Part shown: one piece after another, positions 1-7,056 of the stretch
Position numbering within the stretch: position 1 is the first letter of the stretch
How the letters are laid out: the number at the start of each line of letters is the position of its first letter
Source: Pseudomonadota bacterium
GTDB taxonomy: Bacteria > Bdellovibrionota_B > Oligoflexia > Oligoflexales > CAIYRB01
Assembly (NCBI GenBank): GCA_026390435.1
Contig: JAPLFY010000122.1
Coordinates: 1-32,266 of the forward strand
Reading direction: 5' to 3'
Length of the DNA: 32,266 nt
The notes under the pieces: generated by a model
The model's input: only the letters and a program-made list of their open reading frames with translations
The model's database searches: none
Told to the model about the DNA's origin: nothing
Program-made: the position numbers and the translations under genes

Positions 1-813
1 AGTCGGCAATCTGGTGAGCAACTAGGGTCAATAGGTGTCACGCCAGACCACAGCCTCCAAACTCTAGGGGAGTCTAAGCTGGGGGTTCCTACGCTTGGCG
101 TGCCCACCCTCGGTACCCGGGCCATTACCACGCCAGTATTCGCCTTTCTGGGTGGCTACGCTAGTTGTAAGGACCCATTGCAGGGATTCAAGTCTATCGA
201 TCTAAGTCGAGCAGCATTGCTACTTAAAGAAGCAAAAGCTGCAGCTATCGGTAGTGGTCGTCCGGAACCTAAGACGTTGTTGGCTTGCTACTCCGCTGAG
301 CCTTCGACACTTGTCTACAAGCTTTCAGCCAACCCAGGTGTGGTGAGGCAAAGTGCTCTTCCGGAAATGATCGCAGCGCTCACTAAACTGGTAAACAGTG
401 TGACTGCACCTGAAGTCTACATAGTTGGTCACTCCTATGGTGCCTGGGCTGGGATGAAGCTGGCTCTAGCGCTTCCCGCTACGGCTAAGGTTCGAGCATT
501 GATCGCTGTCGATCCCATCAGCAGTAGAAATTGTCTGCCTCGGCAATTTCTGAGCTCCTTGTTAAGCAGGCCAACGCCTGGTTGTATTGAGGCGCCAAAG
601 GATTTTACCGCCGCAGAGCTTGCCAACGTGGCACAGCGGGTCAGTACTTGGTTGAATCTTTACGAAACAGACTCGCCGTTCTTGCACTCCGGCCCGATCG
701 CAGTCGCGCAAAATTCCATACGTAAGTACCCAAGGAGAGGCATACTGGCGCACGGAGATATTTTCGATGATAAAACTCTGTCTGCAGTAATCTTAGCTGC
801 GATCTCCAAGTAG
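1..813 (+). CDS. Alpha/beta-hydrolase-like protein, 5' end outside window
   Basis: The reading frame is open from base 1 to the stop at 811-813, so the N-terminus probably lies left of the window. An in-frame GTG at 100 could be a start, but its only purine-rich upstream sequence (GGGGG near 81-85) is too far away. The key motif is Gly-His-Ser-Tyr-Gly (nt 427-441), the nucleophile elbow G-x-S-x-G of lipases and esterases, after a hydrophobic strand. A following Asp (nt 511-513, in AVDPIS) and a His (nt 751-753, in LAHGD) sit where the rest of a Ser-Asp-His triad would be expected. The substrate cannot be told. Just before residue 1 of the GTG version is a short near-duplication, LGVPTLGVPTLG. 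The last 21 bases overlap the 3' end of the convergent gene. Confidence 0.6.
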   Translation, partial: SRQSGEQLGSIGVTPDHSLQTLGESKLGVPTLGVPTLGTRAITTPVFAFLGGYASCKDPLQGFKSIDLSRAALLLKEAKAAAIGSGRPEPKTLLACYSAEPSTLVYKLSANPGVVRQSALPEMIAALTKLVNSVTAPEVYIVGHSYGAWAGMKLALALPATAKVRALIAVDPISSRNCLPRQFLSSLLSRPTPGCIEAPKDFTAAELANVAQRVSTWLNLYETDSPFLHSGPIAVAQNSIRKYPRRGILAHGDIFDDKTLSAVILAAISK

Positions 814-1608
814 TTTGAATGTTACTACAAAAACTGCAGTCGGATTTCCAGCATTGGCGCACCACTGCGGTGCTGCTTTCATCGCCGCCAAAAGTTGTGT
901 CTCGCTGAACTTTCCATCGACTCTGAAGGTAAATTGATCCATCTCATGATGGCAGCCCATTAGGCCTGCGGGGCATTCAGGATTGGCAACAACTTCATGA
1001 CTCAGGTAGGTGAGGTGCGTAGCATCATAAGTAAGAGCATCTTCTAGCCAGTTGCCCCCGTAACAAGGATGGACTGGGCCACGATCAAGTTGCAGTATAA
1101 TTTTTTGACCAGGCTGCACATCAAAGGTCTGGTCGGCGGCCTGGCGCTTTAATACGAGCGGGTCTATTGGAGGTGGGGTTATGCAAACATTATTGACGCA
1201 ACGCAACCTCTCCACACACTGGTAACCTGGTCCTTCGCCGCAGCTTTCCCCGTGTAAACTTAAGCCGACGTCTCGGTGACACCGGTTGTCCCAAATCACC
1301 AGATTCTTCACACCGATGCGCGAGATCCACCCCTCCGAATACCATCCCTCCGAACGCGTGCCGATGGCGTCGCACGAGGGCGCTGCGAATCCGGAACAGG
1401 GACCAAGCTGGAGCAGGTCTTTTGAATCGCGCCAATACCAGCCTTCTTGGTCTGTGCCGATAAAGTCACACTTTGGTCGATCTGGATTAGTTGCCGATGG
1501 CGTAGCCATAGCGAGTGGCGCAGACACGCCGGACGCTGAGATACAAAGCAACATGAACAAAGATCGGGCTTTGGCTGTTGCACGATGGGCTTGCACAAAA
1601 TTGAGCAT
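793..1608 (-). CDS. Exported Cys-rich protein with two CDxIGTxxEGWY repeats
   Basis: A 271-residue protein of unknown function. Residues 1-36 form a long signal peptide with a basic start, a hydrophobic core and a likely cut after PLAMA. Two imperfect repeats follow (about residues 47-71 and 79-110). Each begins Cys-Asp-x-Ile-Gly-Thr and continues x-x-Glu-Gly-Trp-Tyr; the second ends in IWDNRC. A segment with several Cys (about 110-142) comes next, then a proline-rich joint (TPPPIDP) and a C-terminal domain that resembles no family I can name. The even spacing of Cys suggests disulfides outside the cytoplasm. The ATG at 1608 has an AAGAGAG-like ribosome-binding site about 8 bases upstream. 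A strong hairpin lies 28 bases upstream of the start, and the 3' end overlaps the convergent hydrolase gene by 21 bases. Confidence 0.75.
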   Translation of the reverse strand: MLNFVQAHRATAKARSLFMLLCISASGVSAPLAMATPSATNPDRPKCDFIGTDQEGWYWRDSKDLLQLGPCSGFAAPSCDAIGTRSEGWYSEGWISRIGVKNLVIWDNRCHRDVGLSLHGESCGEGPGYQCVERLRCVNNVCITPPPIDPLVLKRQAADQTFDVQPGQKIILQLDRGPVHPCYGGNWLEDALTYDATHLTYLSHEVVANPECPAGLMGCHHEMDQFTFRVDGKFSETQLLAAMKAAPQWCANAGNPTAVFVVTFKLLGDRS

Positions 1609-1635
1609 GGTAGACTCTCTTTAGGTGAAGAACCG

Positions 1636-1664
1636 GATCTCGGTCGCATCGCTGCGCCGAGATC
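1636..1664 (-). terminator. Strong hairpin between two exported-protein genes
   Basis: GATCTCGG at 1636-1643 pairs perfectly with CCGAGATC at 1657-1664. Inside it CGCA (1645-1648) pairs with TGCG (1653-1656) around a TCGC loop, giving 12 base pairs with one bulged T. No clear U-tract follows on either strand, so it may be a terminator of the upstream minus-strand gene or a 5' UTR structure of the gene starting at 1608. Confidence 0.45.
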
Positions 1665-1734
1665 TTGGGTGGGTTTCTGATTTTGACGTTGATCTGTTTC
1701 AGTGTCTCCGTTGACCTAGTTTGATGTTAGGGTC

Positions 1735-2172
1735 CTAATATTCAGGACATGGGCTCGGGCCGATTGGTTTGGTGTTGCCAAAAGGATGGCTCTCACTATC
1801 AGTAGAGTGCGTATAGTTTCCTTGAAAGAAATTTTCATCCTCCATGGTCCATTCAAAACTGCCGCTCTTTCCCGTACTCTCCTTCCAACTTCCCCTTACG
1901 ACGCAGTCATCGCTGGTGACGAAGTTGCCATTGGTAAAGGTGCCTGTGACGTTGTGAAAGGTGGTGTACCGTCCGCTGATCACGCCGCCGTTGTTATAGA
2001 GGTACACGCATCCCCAGGCATCGTTATGCCATCTCTTAGGCCACCACTCCGCCCGACATTCGCGCGCGGCACTTATAGGGGCGTGCAAGCCAGCGACTAG
2101 CAAAAGCAATGACCCAGCTAGTCGCAGTTGAGTAGGTCGTGTTTGTAAGCGAGGTATTATGTTTGCATTCAT
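1735..2172 (-). CDS. Small exported protein of unknown function
   Basis: I place the start at the ATG at 2172 rather than further upstream. It has a GGGAGA ribosome-binding site about 6 bases before it and begins directly with a signal peptide (MNANIIPRLQ, then a Leu-rich core, cut near PISAA). The resulting protein has 145 residues. The mature part contains aromatic and glycine-rich segments (GVISGRYTTFHNVTGTFTNG, GSFEWTMEDENFFQGNYTH). These look like a short series of beta strands, as in MORN-like or beta-sheet repeat proteins, but I cannot assign a family. Four Cys remain after the signal, so a disulfide-bonded periplasmic or secreted fold is likely. It lies 59 bases downstream of another small exported-protein gene on the same strand and is probably cotranscribed with it. 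Confidence 0.65.
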   Translation of the reverse strand: MNANIIPRLQTRPTQLRLAGSLLLLVAGLHAPISAARECRAEWWPKRWHNDAWGCVYLYNNGGVISGRYTTFHNVTGTFTNGNFVTSDDCVVRGSWKESTGKSGSFEWTMEDENFFQGNYTHSTDSESHPFGNTKPIGPSPCPEY

Positions 2173-2231
2173 AAATATTCTCCCAAGCATTTCAGGCAAG
2201 AGCCGAATTCTTTGCGACCCCCACCTTAAAA

Positions 2232-2528
2232 TTAAGAACAAGTTGCGCTTCTGGTGTTCATCATGTCGCCCCAAAGTCCGGATGACGTTAAGCGGTTTAC
2301 GCAGGTTTGATTGCTATTAATTGCGTCCAGAAATCCATTCTTACACCCCTGCATAAACTGATCACTTGGAGTAGGGGGGCGATCTCCTCTAGTAACGTTC
2401 TTGCAGTATTTGACGCCGGCATCGTACCCATAGTTATAGCCTTGGTTGTAGATGCTGTCGGCGGCGAAGCCATGGCTGGAAAAAACTAGACATAGACCTG
2501 CTAATAGTCCGCGTGTTGAGATTTTCAT
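2232..2528 (-). CDS. Small exported Tyr/Cys-containing protein
   Basis: The protein has 98 residues from the ATG at 2528. A TTG three codons upstream abuts the Shine-Dalgarno GGGAG and is unlikely, whereas GGGAG lies 9 bases before the ATG. Residues 1-23 are a clear signal peptide ending GFAA. The mature protein starts with a Tyr/Asn/Gly-rich segment (SIYNQGYNYGYDAGVKYC) and contains four Cys. The pattern of G-Y and D-A-G steps followed by Cys and by QGCKNGFLDA suggests a small helical, disulfide-stabilised domain. I recognise no family. A perfect inverted repeat lies about 20 bases upstream of the start and may be its operator. Confidence 0.7.
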   Translation of the reverse strand: MKISTRGLLAGLCLVFSSHGFAADSIYNQGYNYGYDAGVKYCKNVTRGDRPPTPSDQFMQGCKNGFLDAINSNQTCVNRLTSSGLWGDMMNTRSATCS

Positions 2529-2550
2529 TTTAAACAACTCCCTGATTTTG

Positions 2551-2571
2551 TTTTCAATAAATCATTGAAAA
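2551..2571 (-). promoter_or_regulatory. Perfect inverted repeat upstream of small exported-protein gene
   Basis: TTTTCAAT (2551-2558) and ATTGAAAA (2564-2571) form a perfect 8-base dyad with a 5-base spacer, 23 bases upstream of the ATG at 2528. It could be an operator or an AU-rich mRNA hairpin. The 285 bases between 2529 and 2813 otherwise hold only a long-range dyad (AGGGCCA at 2652, TGGCCCT at 2690) and no gene I can support. Confidence 0.35.
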
Positions 2572-2813
2572 TTACCAACTTGCTGCCTGAGTTCGGGATA
2601 GCACGGGCGGTTGGGGACAGCAATTATTCTTAAGTAGTTTTCGGCTTGGTTAGGGCCAGCTACTAACTATCTAAAATGAACAGGATTATTGGCCCTGCGA
2701 TAATTTCCTGCATTTTCCCCTAAAGTCTGGCTGCGACCTGCCGAAACATCTCTTGTAGCGCGTGGGTTAGAGCAGAGAAACACGCTCGGGCTTAAACTTT
2801 CGCGGGGGTATTT

Positions 2814-3029
2814 ATGAAATGCATCGAAATATGTGCAACCGTCGAACAAGCAAGGGAAAAAATGCGGCTTCTGAAGGAACAAGGCATCGATGCAAAGCTG
2901 ATCGTAGACCCTCTTGAGAGCGTCGCACCCGCACTGTCTCCGATGATCGGAGTGGGCCTTATGGTCCCCGATGCATTGGAAGTGGAGGCATTAAATGTCC
3001 TCCACGGAGTCCACAAGATAGCTTCTTAA
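2814..3029 (+). CDS. Small DUF2007-like protein
   Basis: A 71-residue cytosolic protein. The ATG at 2814 follows GGGGGT with good spacing. The layout is a beta strand, a helix containing VEQAREKMRLLKEQGI, a strand (DAKLIVDP), a loop, then LMVPDALEVEALNVL. This matches the pattern of the short 'putative signal transducing protein' family (DUF2007/PF09413), in which a helix with x-LKxxGI-x-A and a final valine strand plus EALxLL helix form an ACT/GlnB-like fold. No catalytic residues are expected. It is followed by a hairpin at 3050-3086 and then mnmA. The family call is by pattern only. Confidence 0.6.
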   Translation: MKCIEICATVEQAREKMRLLKEQGIDAKLIVDPLESVAPALSPMIGVGLMVPDALEVEALNVLHGVHKIAS

Positions 3030-3049
3030 AACAGAGGCTTGATGATCGC

Positions 3050-3086
3050 CGGCCAGCCGCCTAGGGAGACCAGGGCCGGCTGGCCG
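3050..3086 (+). terminator. GC-rich hairpin after small DUF2007-like gene
   Basis: CGGCCAGCC (3050-3058) pairs with GGCTGGCCG (3078-3086), a 9-base-pair perfect stem with a 19-base loop, 20 bases after the stop at 3029. Only a short T run (GCATTTTG) follows, so terminator function is plausible but not certain. Confidence 0.4.
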
Positions 3087-3153
3087 CGAGGCATTTTGAG
3101 ACATGCTTAGTGTTAAAAAGTAATATAAAACTGGTCTTTTATTAATAAATAGG

Positions 3154-3159
3154 TATACT
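3154..3159 (+). promoter_or_regulatory. Possible -10 element of mnmA
   Basis: TATACT lies 44 bases upstream of the mnmA ATG, in an AT-rich stretch just before the strong GGGGGAGGG ribosome-binding site. No good -35 hexamer stands at the expected distance, so the call is weak. Confidence 0.3.
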
Positions 3160-3202
3160 GCGGCCCTCGCTAGCTTAGTTGGTTGGGGGAGGGTTTCGCA
3201 GT

Positions 3203-4390
3203 ATGGCCAAGACTCGTGTAGTAGCAGCAATGTCAGGTGGGGTTGATTCCTGCGTTGCGGCAGCATTGTTAGTAGAGCAAGGCTACGAAGTCATTGGTAT
3301 CACCATGCAGCTTTGGAATCACGCAGGTGACGGTGAGGAGCGTTTCGATAGCTGCTGCTCACTGACAGACGTGCATGATGCACGCATGTCGGCTCACCGT
3401 TTGGGTGTGCCGCATTATGTAGTTAATTACGAACGCGAGTTTAAAAAGGGCGTCGTTGATTACTTCGCCTCTGAATATGGCGCGGGACGTACGCCCAATC
3501 CATGTGTCATGTGCAACAGTAAACTGAAATTTGATCACTTGGTGGATCGTGCGCGGGCACTGGGTGCTGAATGGGTCGCAACAGGCCATTATGCACGCGT
3601 GACTCATCACACGGATGGTCGGCCAAGTGAGCTCTACACCGGCCGTGATCCAGGCAAAGATCAAAGCTATTTCCTCTTTGACATGCGCCCCGAAAATCTT
3701 AAGCGCGCTATGTTTCCGCTTGGCGATTTGACGAAGACACAGGTGCGTGCGATTGCAGCAGGCATGGGACTTCACACCGCAGAAAAGCACGAGAGCCAAG
3801 AGATCTGCTTTGTCACCGGTGGCCGTTACACGGACTTTCTAGAAAAACATTATCCGGAAGTCACCCGCGGCCGCAGTGGTGAGATAGTCGATCGCGCTGG
3901 CGTGGTGCTCGGCCATCATGAAGGCATCCACCTGTTCACCGTTGGTCAGCGTAAAGGTCTTGGAGCACTCGGTCCGGAGCCTAAGTATGTGGCGTCGATC
4001 GATGCTACGACTAACCGTGTGATGGTCGACGACCTTGAGAATCTGAAGGTGTCGGGTTTCGCCGTAGATCTAGTGAATTGGTTAGTGCCCGTTGCCGATA
4101 TCACTGCCGACCGTACCCTGAGTGTGATGGTGCGCTACCGTGCTAAGCAGGTGGCATGTCGTGTGGTGCCCGATACAAATAAACCAGGTCGCTACCAGGT
4201 GCTCTTAGCGGAAAAAGCCCGCTGGGTCACACCAGGACAGGCGGCAGTATTCTATGACAACGAAAGGGTGGTAGGTGGTGGATTCATCGCAAATAACACA
4301 GCAGAAGCGGCCGGCGTGGTCGCGACCGACGCGGCAGGGCGACTATCATCGCCTTTGGGCACAGCATCAGCCGATCTTCACGCGACTTGA
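3203..4390 (+). CDS. mnmA: tRNA-specific 2-thiouridylase MnmA
   Basis: A 395-residue protein that transfers sulfur to U34 of Lys, Glu and Gln tRNAs in an ATP-dependent reaction. The ATG at 3203 follows GGGGGAGGG. The PP-loop SGGVDS is at residues 11-16. The two catalytic Cys are visible: Cys104 in PNPCVMCN and Cys202 in the ESQEICFVTGG segment. The C-terminal beta-barrel ends with the family-typical VTPGQAAVFYDNERVVGGGFI. After this a further tail of about 33 Ala/Thr-rich residues (ANNTAEAAGV...DLHAT) extends beyond the usual end; family members are usually about 360-370 residues. The tail is encoded in DNA that is also open in the rnc frame. Its stop (4388-4390) is one base before the probable GTG start of rnc. 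Confidence 0.95.
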   Translation: MAKTRVVAAMSGGVDSCVAAALLVEQGYEVIGITMQLWNHAGDGEERFDSCCSLTDVHDARMSAHRLGVPHYVVNYEREFKKGVVDYFASEYGAGRTPNPCVMCNSKLKFDHLVDRARALGAEWVATGHYARVTHHTDGRPSELYTGRDPGKDQSYFLFDMRPENLKRAMFPLGDLTKTQVRAIAAGMGLHTAEKHESQEICFVTGGRYTDFLEKHYPEVTRGRSGEIVDRAGVVLGHHEGIHLFTVGQRKGLGALGPEPKYVASIDATTNRVMVDDLENLKVSGFAVDLVNWLVPVADITADRTLSVMVRYRAKQVACRVVPDTNKPGRYQVLLAEKARWVTPGQAAVFYDNERVVGGGFIANNTAEAAGVVATDAAGRLSSPLGTASADLHAT

Positions 4391-4391
4391 C

Positions 4392-5141
4392 GTGCTACAG
4401 GAACGGGTCGGCCACCATTTTGCCGACCTGACCCTGTTGTACGAAGCGTTGACGCATCGCTCGGCACTGATGGAACTTGGCGCGCAGACTGCCGCTGGCA
4501 CCGCGCATCAAGGTGCTAGTTCGGGAGTTAGCAAAGGTCTTGATCTACCGTGGAATGAACGCCTCGAATTTCTTGGCGATGCAGTCCTAGGGTTGGCTAT
4601 CAGTCAGCGCCTTATGGAATGCGGCGACAGCCTGGCTGAGGGTGATTTGTCCAGGTTGCGTGCAACTCTAGTAAATGAAGAAAGTTTAGCAGAACAGGCA
4701 CGCCGTTTAAATTTGGGCAAGTTCCTGATTATGGGTAAGGGCGCAGCCCAGACAGGGGGGCGCGATCGCGACTCGCTACTTGCGGATGCACTTGAGGCTT
4801 TGATCGGTGCTGTGTTCGTCGATGGCGGATTCGCAGCTGCAGATGCAGTGGTGGGTCGCATTTTTCATGAGCATCTACAGGGCGACCTGAAGCATTACGT
4901 GCGGTCTGATTATAAGACGCAGCTGCAGGAGCTGACCCAGGCTCATAACAAACAGACACCCTTATATGAAGTGTCTGGCGAGTCGGGTCCCGACCACGCC
5001 AAAGTTTTTGAAGTGCGCTGCGTTGTGTCTGGGCGTGAGCTCGGTCGCGGTAGTGGTGCAAGTAAGAAGCGCGCCTCGCAAGAAGCCGCACGGTTAGCCA
5101 TCACGATTTTCGCGCAAGCAACTAAGGAGGGGCAAGTATGA
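4392..5141 (+). CDS. rnc: Ribonuclease III
   Basis: The endonuclease cleaves double-stranded RNA in rRNA and mRNA processing. The catalytic signature ERLEFLGDAVLGL is present, as are the later acidic residues in DSLLADALEALIGAVFVDGG. A C-terminal dsRNA-binding domain runs from DYKTQLQELTQ to KKRASQEAARLAI. Compared with E. coli RNase III there is an insertion of roughly 20 Gly/Ala/Ser-rich residues between the first HRSA helix and the signature. I choose GTG 4392, one base after the mnmA stop, because homology begins there (LQERVGHHF, 249 residues). GTG 4275, with an AAAGGG sequence just upstream, would add 39 residues and overlap mnmA by 116 bases. The stop overlaps the start of der (ATGA). 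Confidence 0.93.
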   Translation: MLQERVGHHFADLTLLYEALTHRSALMELGAQTAAGTAHQGASSGVSKGLDLPWNERLEFLGDAVLGLAISQRLMECGDSLAEGDLSRLRATLVNEESLAEQARRLNLGKFLIMGKGAAQTGGRDRDSLLADALEALIGAVFVDGGFAAADAVVGRIFHEHLQGDLKHYVRSDYKTQLQELTQAHNKQTPLYEVSGESGPDHAKVFEVRCVVSGRELGRGSGASKKRASQEAARLAITIFAQATKEGQV

Positions 5142-6541
5142 TCAGCGGCATCGTCGCCATTGTTGGTCGGCCCAACGTCGGTAAGTCCACATTATTTAAC
5201 CGTCTCACTGCCAGCGACAACGCTATTGTTGACGACCGGCCGGGGGTGACGCGCGACCGCTTATACGGTCACGCTTGGCTTGATCAAGAAAAAACTCAAG
5301 GCTTCATGATTATCGATACCGGTGGTTTCGAGACAGATGACTTCAAGTTCCAGCCATTTGCTGAGAACATAGTATGGCGTCAGACGGAAGCCGCCATCGA
5401 GGAGTCAGATATGGTCCTCTTGCTGCTCGACGGTAAGAGTGGCATGACGCCGCATGATAGGCAGCTTAAGCGTTATCTAGAAGAGATATCTAAGCCGCAT
5501 ATTGTCGCGGTCAATAAGGTCGATGGCACTGAGCAAAGTCTGGTGATGTGGGAGTTCTTCGAACTCGGCGTCGACGACTTAATCAAGGTCAGTGCCGCTC
5601 ATAATCGCGGTGTTATCGATCTCAAGGAGCGCTTAGCCGAAGATTTGGCGCAATTACCCAGTGTACAGTCGCTTAAAATACCGACGGATGCCATTCGGAT
5701 TGCTATCGTTGGTCGCCCAAATGCAGGTAAATCCTCGATCCTAAATCGAATGATTGGCGAAGAGCGCGCCCTGGTTAGTGAGATTCCGGGTACAACTCGG
5801 GATTCGCTGGATACTCCGCTAGTCTATAACGGTAAGCCTTATGTGCTAGTCGATACTGCCGGTATTCGCCGTAAGTCAAAAATTAGCGAGCGTCTGGAAA
5901 GTTTAAGCGTGATGCGGAGTCTGCGTGCGATTGATCGCGCCGATGTCGTTCTGCTGATTTTAGATGCAGAGCAGGGACTTACCGAGCAGGATGCGCGGTT
6001 GGCCGATTTAGCTGCAGAACGCGGCAAGCCGGTTGGCATTGTGGTAAACAAATGGGATATATTTCCGAACAAAGAAACGAATACCCCAAAGGAATATACA
6101 GAGGCGATTCATCGCGAACTGAAGACCCTATCTTATGCACCAGTATCGTTCGTTTCTGCTTTAACCAATCAGAGAGTTCATCAATTGATGAGCTTGGCTG
6201 AGCGCTTAGCGGCTGCCTCACGTAAGCGTGTAGACACTCATCAGGTTAACCAAACCCTTCGGGCCATCACGCAGGAGCACACTCCGGCACTGATTCGCTC
6301 GAAGTCGAAGCGGGTGAAGTTTTACTTTGCCACCCAGGTGGCGGTCACGCCGCCGACGATTGTGGTCTTCTGTAACGTCGCTAACGAGATTCAGGAAGCG
6401 TACATCCGCTATATGACTAATCGTTTCCGCCGTGATTTAGGTTTTTCGGAAGTGCCAATTCGCCTTATTTTCCGTCCTAAGAGCGATGTTCGGGAGCGTG
6501 ACGCGGCCGCAGCAGAGGCTGCGGGTGAGTCTGCTGACTAA
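5138..6541 (+). CDS. der: Ribosome-assembly GTPase Der (EngA)
   Basis: This is an essential double-GTPase for 50S subunit maturation. The first G domain has GRPNVGKS (residues 10-17), DTGG (60-63) and NKVD (126-129). The second has GRPNAGKS (192-199), DTAG (239-242) and NKWD (304-307). A C-terminal KH-like domain follows, with the typical HxVNQTLRAI and a hydrophobic core FYFATQVAVTPPTIVVFCN. The length of 467 residues is normal. The start ATG overlaps the rnc stop by four bases, and AAGGAGG stands at 5124-5130, the best Shine-Dalgarno in the block. Translation is probably coupled to rnc. Confidence 0.97.
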   Translation: MISGIVAIVGRPNVGKSTLFNRLTASDNAIVDDRPGVTRDRLYGHAWLDQEKTQGFMIIDTGGFETDDFKFQPFAENIVWRQTEAAIEESDMVLLLLDGKSGMTPHDRQLKRYLEEISKPHIVAVNKVDGTEQSLVMWEFFELGVDDLIKVSAAHNRGVIDLKERLAEDLAQLPSVQSLKIPTDAIRIAIVGRPNAGKSSILNRMIGEERALVSEIPGTTRDSLDTPLVYNGKPYVLVDTAGIRRKSKISERLESLSVMRSLRAIDRADVVLLILDAEQGLTEQDARLADLAAERGKPVGIVVNKWDIFPNKETNTPKEYTEAIHRELKTLSYAPVSFVSALTNQRVHQLMSLAERLAAASRKRVDTHQVNQTLRAITQEHTPALIRSKSKRVKFYFATQVAVTPPTIVVFCNVANEIQEAYIRYMTNRFRRDLGFSEVPIRLIFRPKSDVRERDAAAAEAAGESAD

Positions 6542-6549
6542 GGATTCAG

Positions 6550-6588
6550 CCTGGTAACGCCGATCTTAAAGAGTGATAAGATACCAGG
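6550..6588 (+). other. Two-tier hairpin after der
   Basis: CCTGGT (6550-6555) pairs with ACCAGG (6583-6588), and directly inside it ATCTTA (6563-6568) pairs with TAAGAT (6577-6582). A 7-base bulge lies on the 5' side and an 8-base loop at the tip. No U-tract follows. It could protect the der mRNA 3' end, or be a weak terminator before the HiPIP gene, whose ATG is 78 bases on. Confidence 0.35.
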
Positions 6589-6665
6589 GTGCGCTCTTGC
6601 GTACCCTGCCGTCTTGCCGTAACTTACAGGCACTTAAAGACTCTGAGGAAAAAGGGAGTGTTATC

Positions 6666-7040
6666 ATGGCTGATAAACCAAGCTCTGAAAAGCTGAACCG
6701 CCGTCAAGCTCTGCAAACTCTAGCGATCGCGTTACCTGTTACTCTGGTCGCCGCGAACGCAGTTAAGGCTTTTGCTGGTGCTCCACCAGCCGCTCCAGAG
6801 CTAAAGCTTGTTCCAGACACTGACGCCACTGCGAAAGCGCTGAAGTACGTGGCCGATGGTACGAAGGCTGCTCGCGTCGATAAAATGGGCGTCGCTGCTA
6901 AAGATCAAAACTGCAAGAATTGTCAGTTCTACACCAAAGCTGGCGAAGTTAAAGGTCAAGAAGTAGGCAAGTGTCTGATGTTGCCTGCAGGTATGGTTGC
7001 TAGTGCTGGCTGGTGTATGTCCTGGACGAAGAAGGCATAA
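6666..7040 (+). CDS. High-potential iron-sulfur protein (HiPIP), Tat-exported
   Basis: A 124-residue periplasmic electron carrier binding one [4Fe-4S]3+/2+ cluster. The ATG at 6666 follows GGGAG. An upstream in-frame start near 6573 would precede the signal and lacks a ribosome-binding site. Residues 11-39 form a Tat-type signal, NRRQALQTL with a hydrophobic stretch and AFAGA near the cut. This fits a protein exported after cluster insertion. The four cluster Cys have the family spacing: Cys83-x2-Cys86, Cys103, Cys117, with the final GWCMSW typical of HiPIPs. The truncated-hemoglobin gene starts 16 bases after the stop, so the two are very likely cotranscribed. Confidence 0.92.
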   Translation: MADKPSSEKLNRRQALQTLAIALPVTLVAANAVKAFAGAPPAAPELKLVPDTDATAKALKYVADGTKAARVDKMGVAAKDQNCKNCQFYTKAGEVKGQEVGKCLMLPAGMVASAGWCMSWTKKA

Positions 7041-7056
7041 CAGTAGGTGAGGTCTT

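Noticed and set aside
2173-2274. 34-codon N-terminal extension of the exported protein at 1735-2172
   Set aside because: It would overlap the upstream gene and precede the signal peptide; the ATG at 2172 has a better ribosome-binding site.
3359-3799. 146-codon minus-strand frame inside mnmA
   Set aside because: It lies wholly in a highly conserved housekeeping gene and its product has no plausible features; shadow of mnmA.
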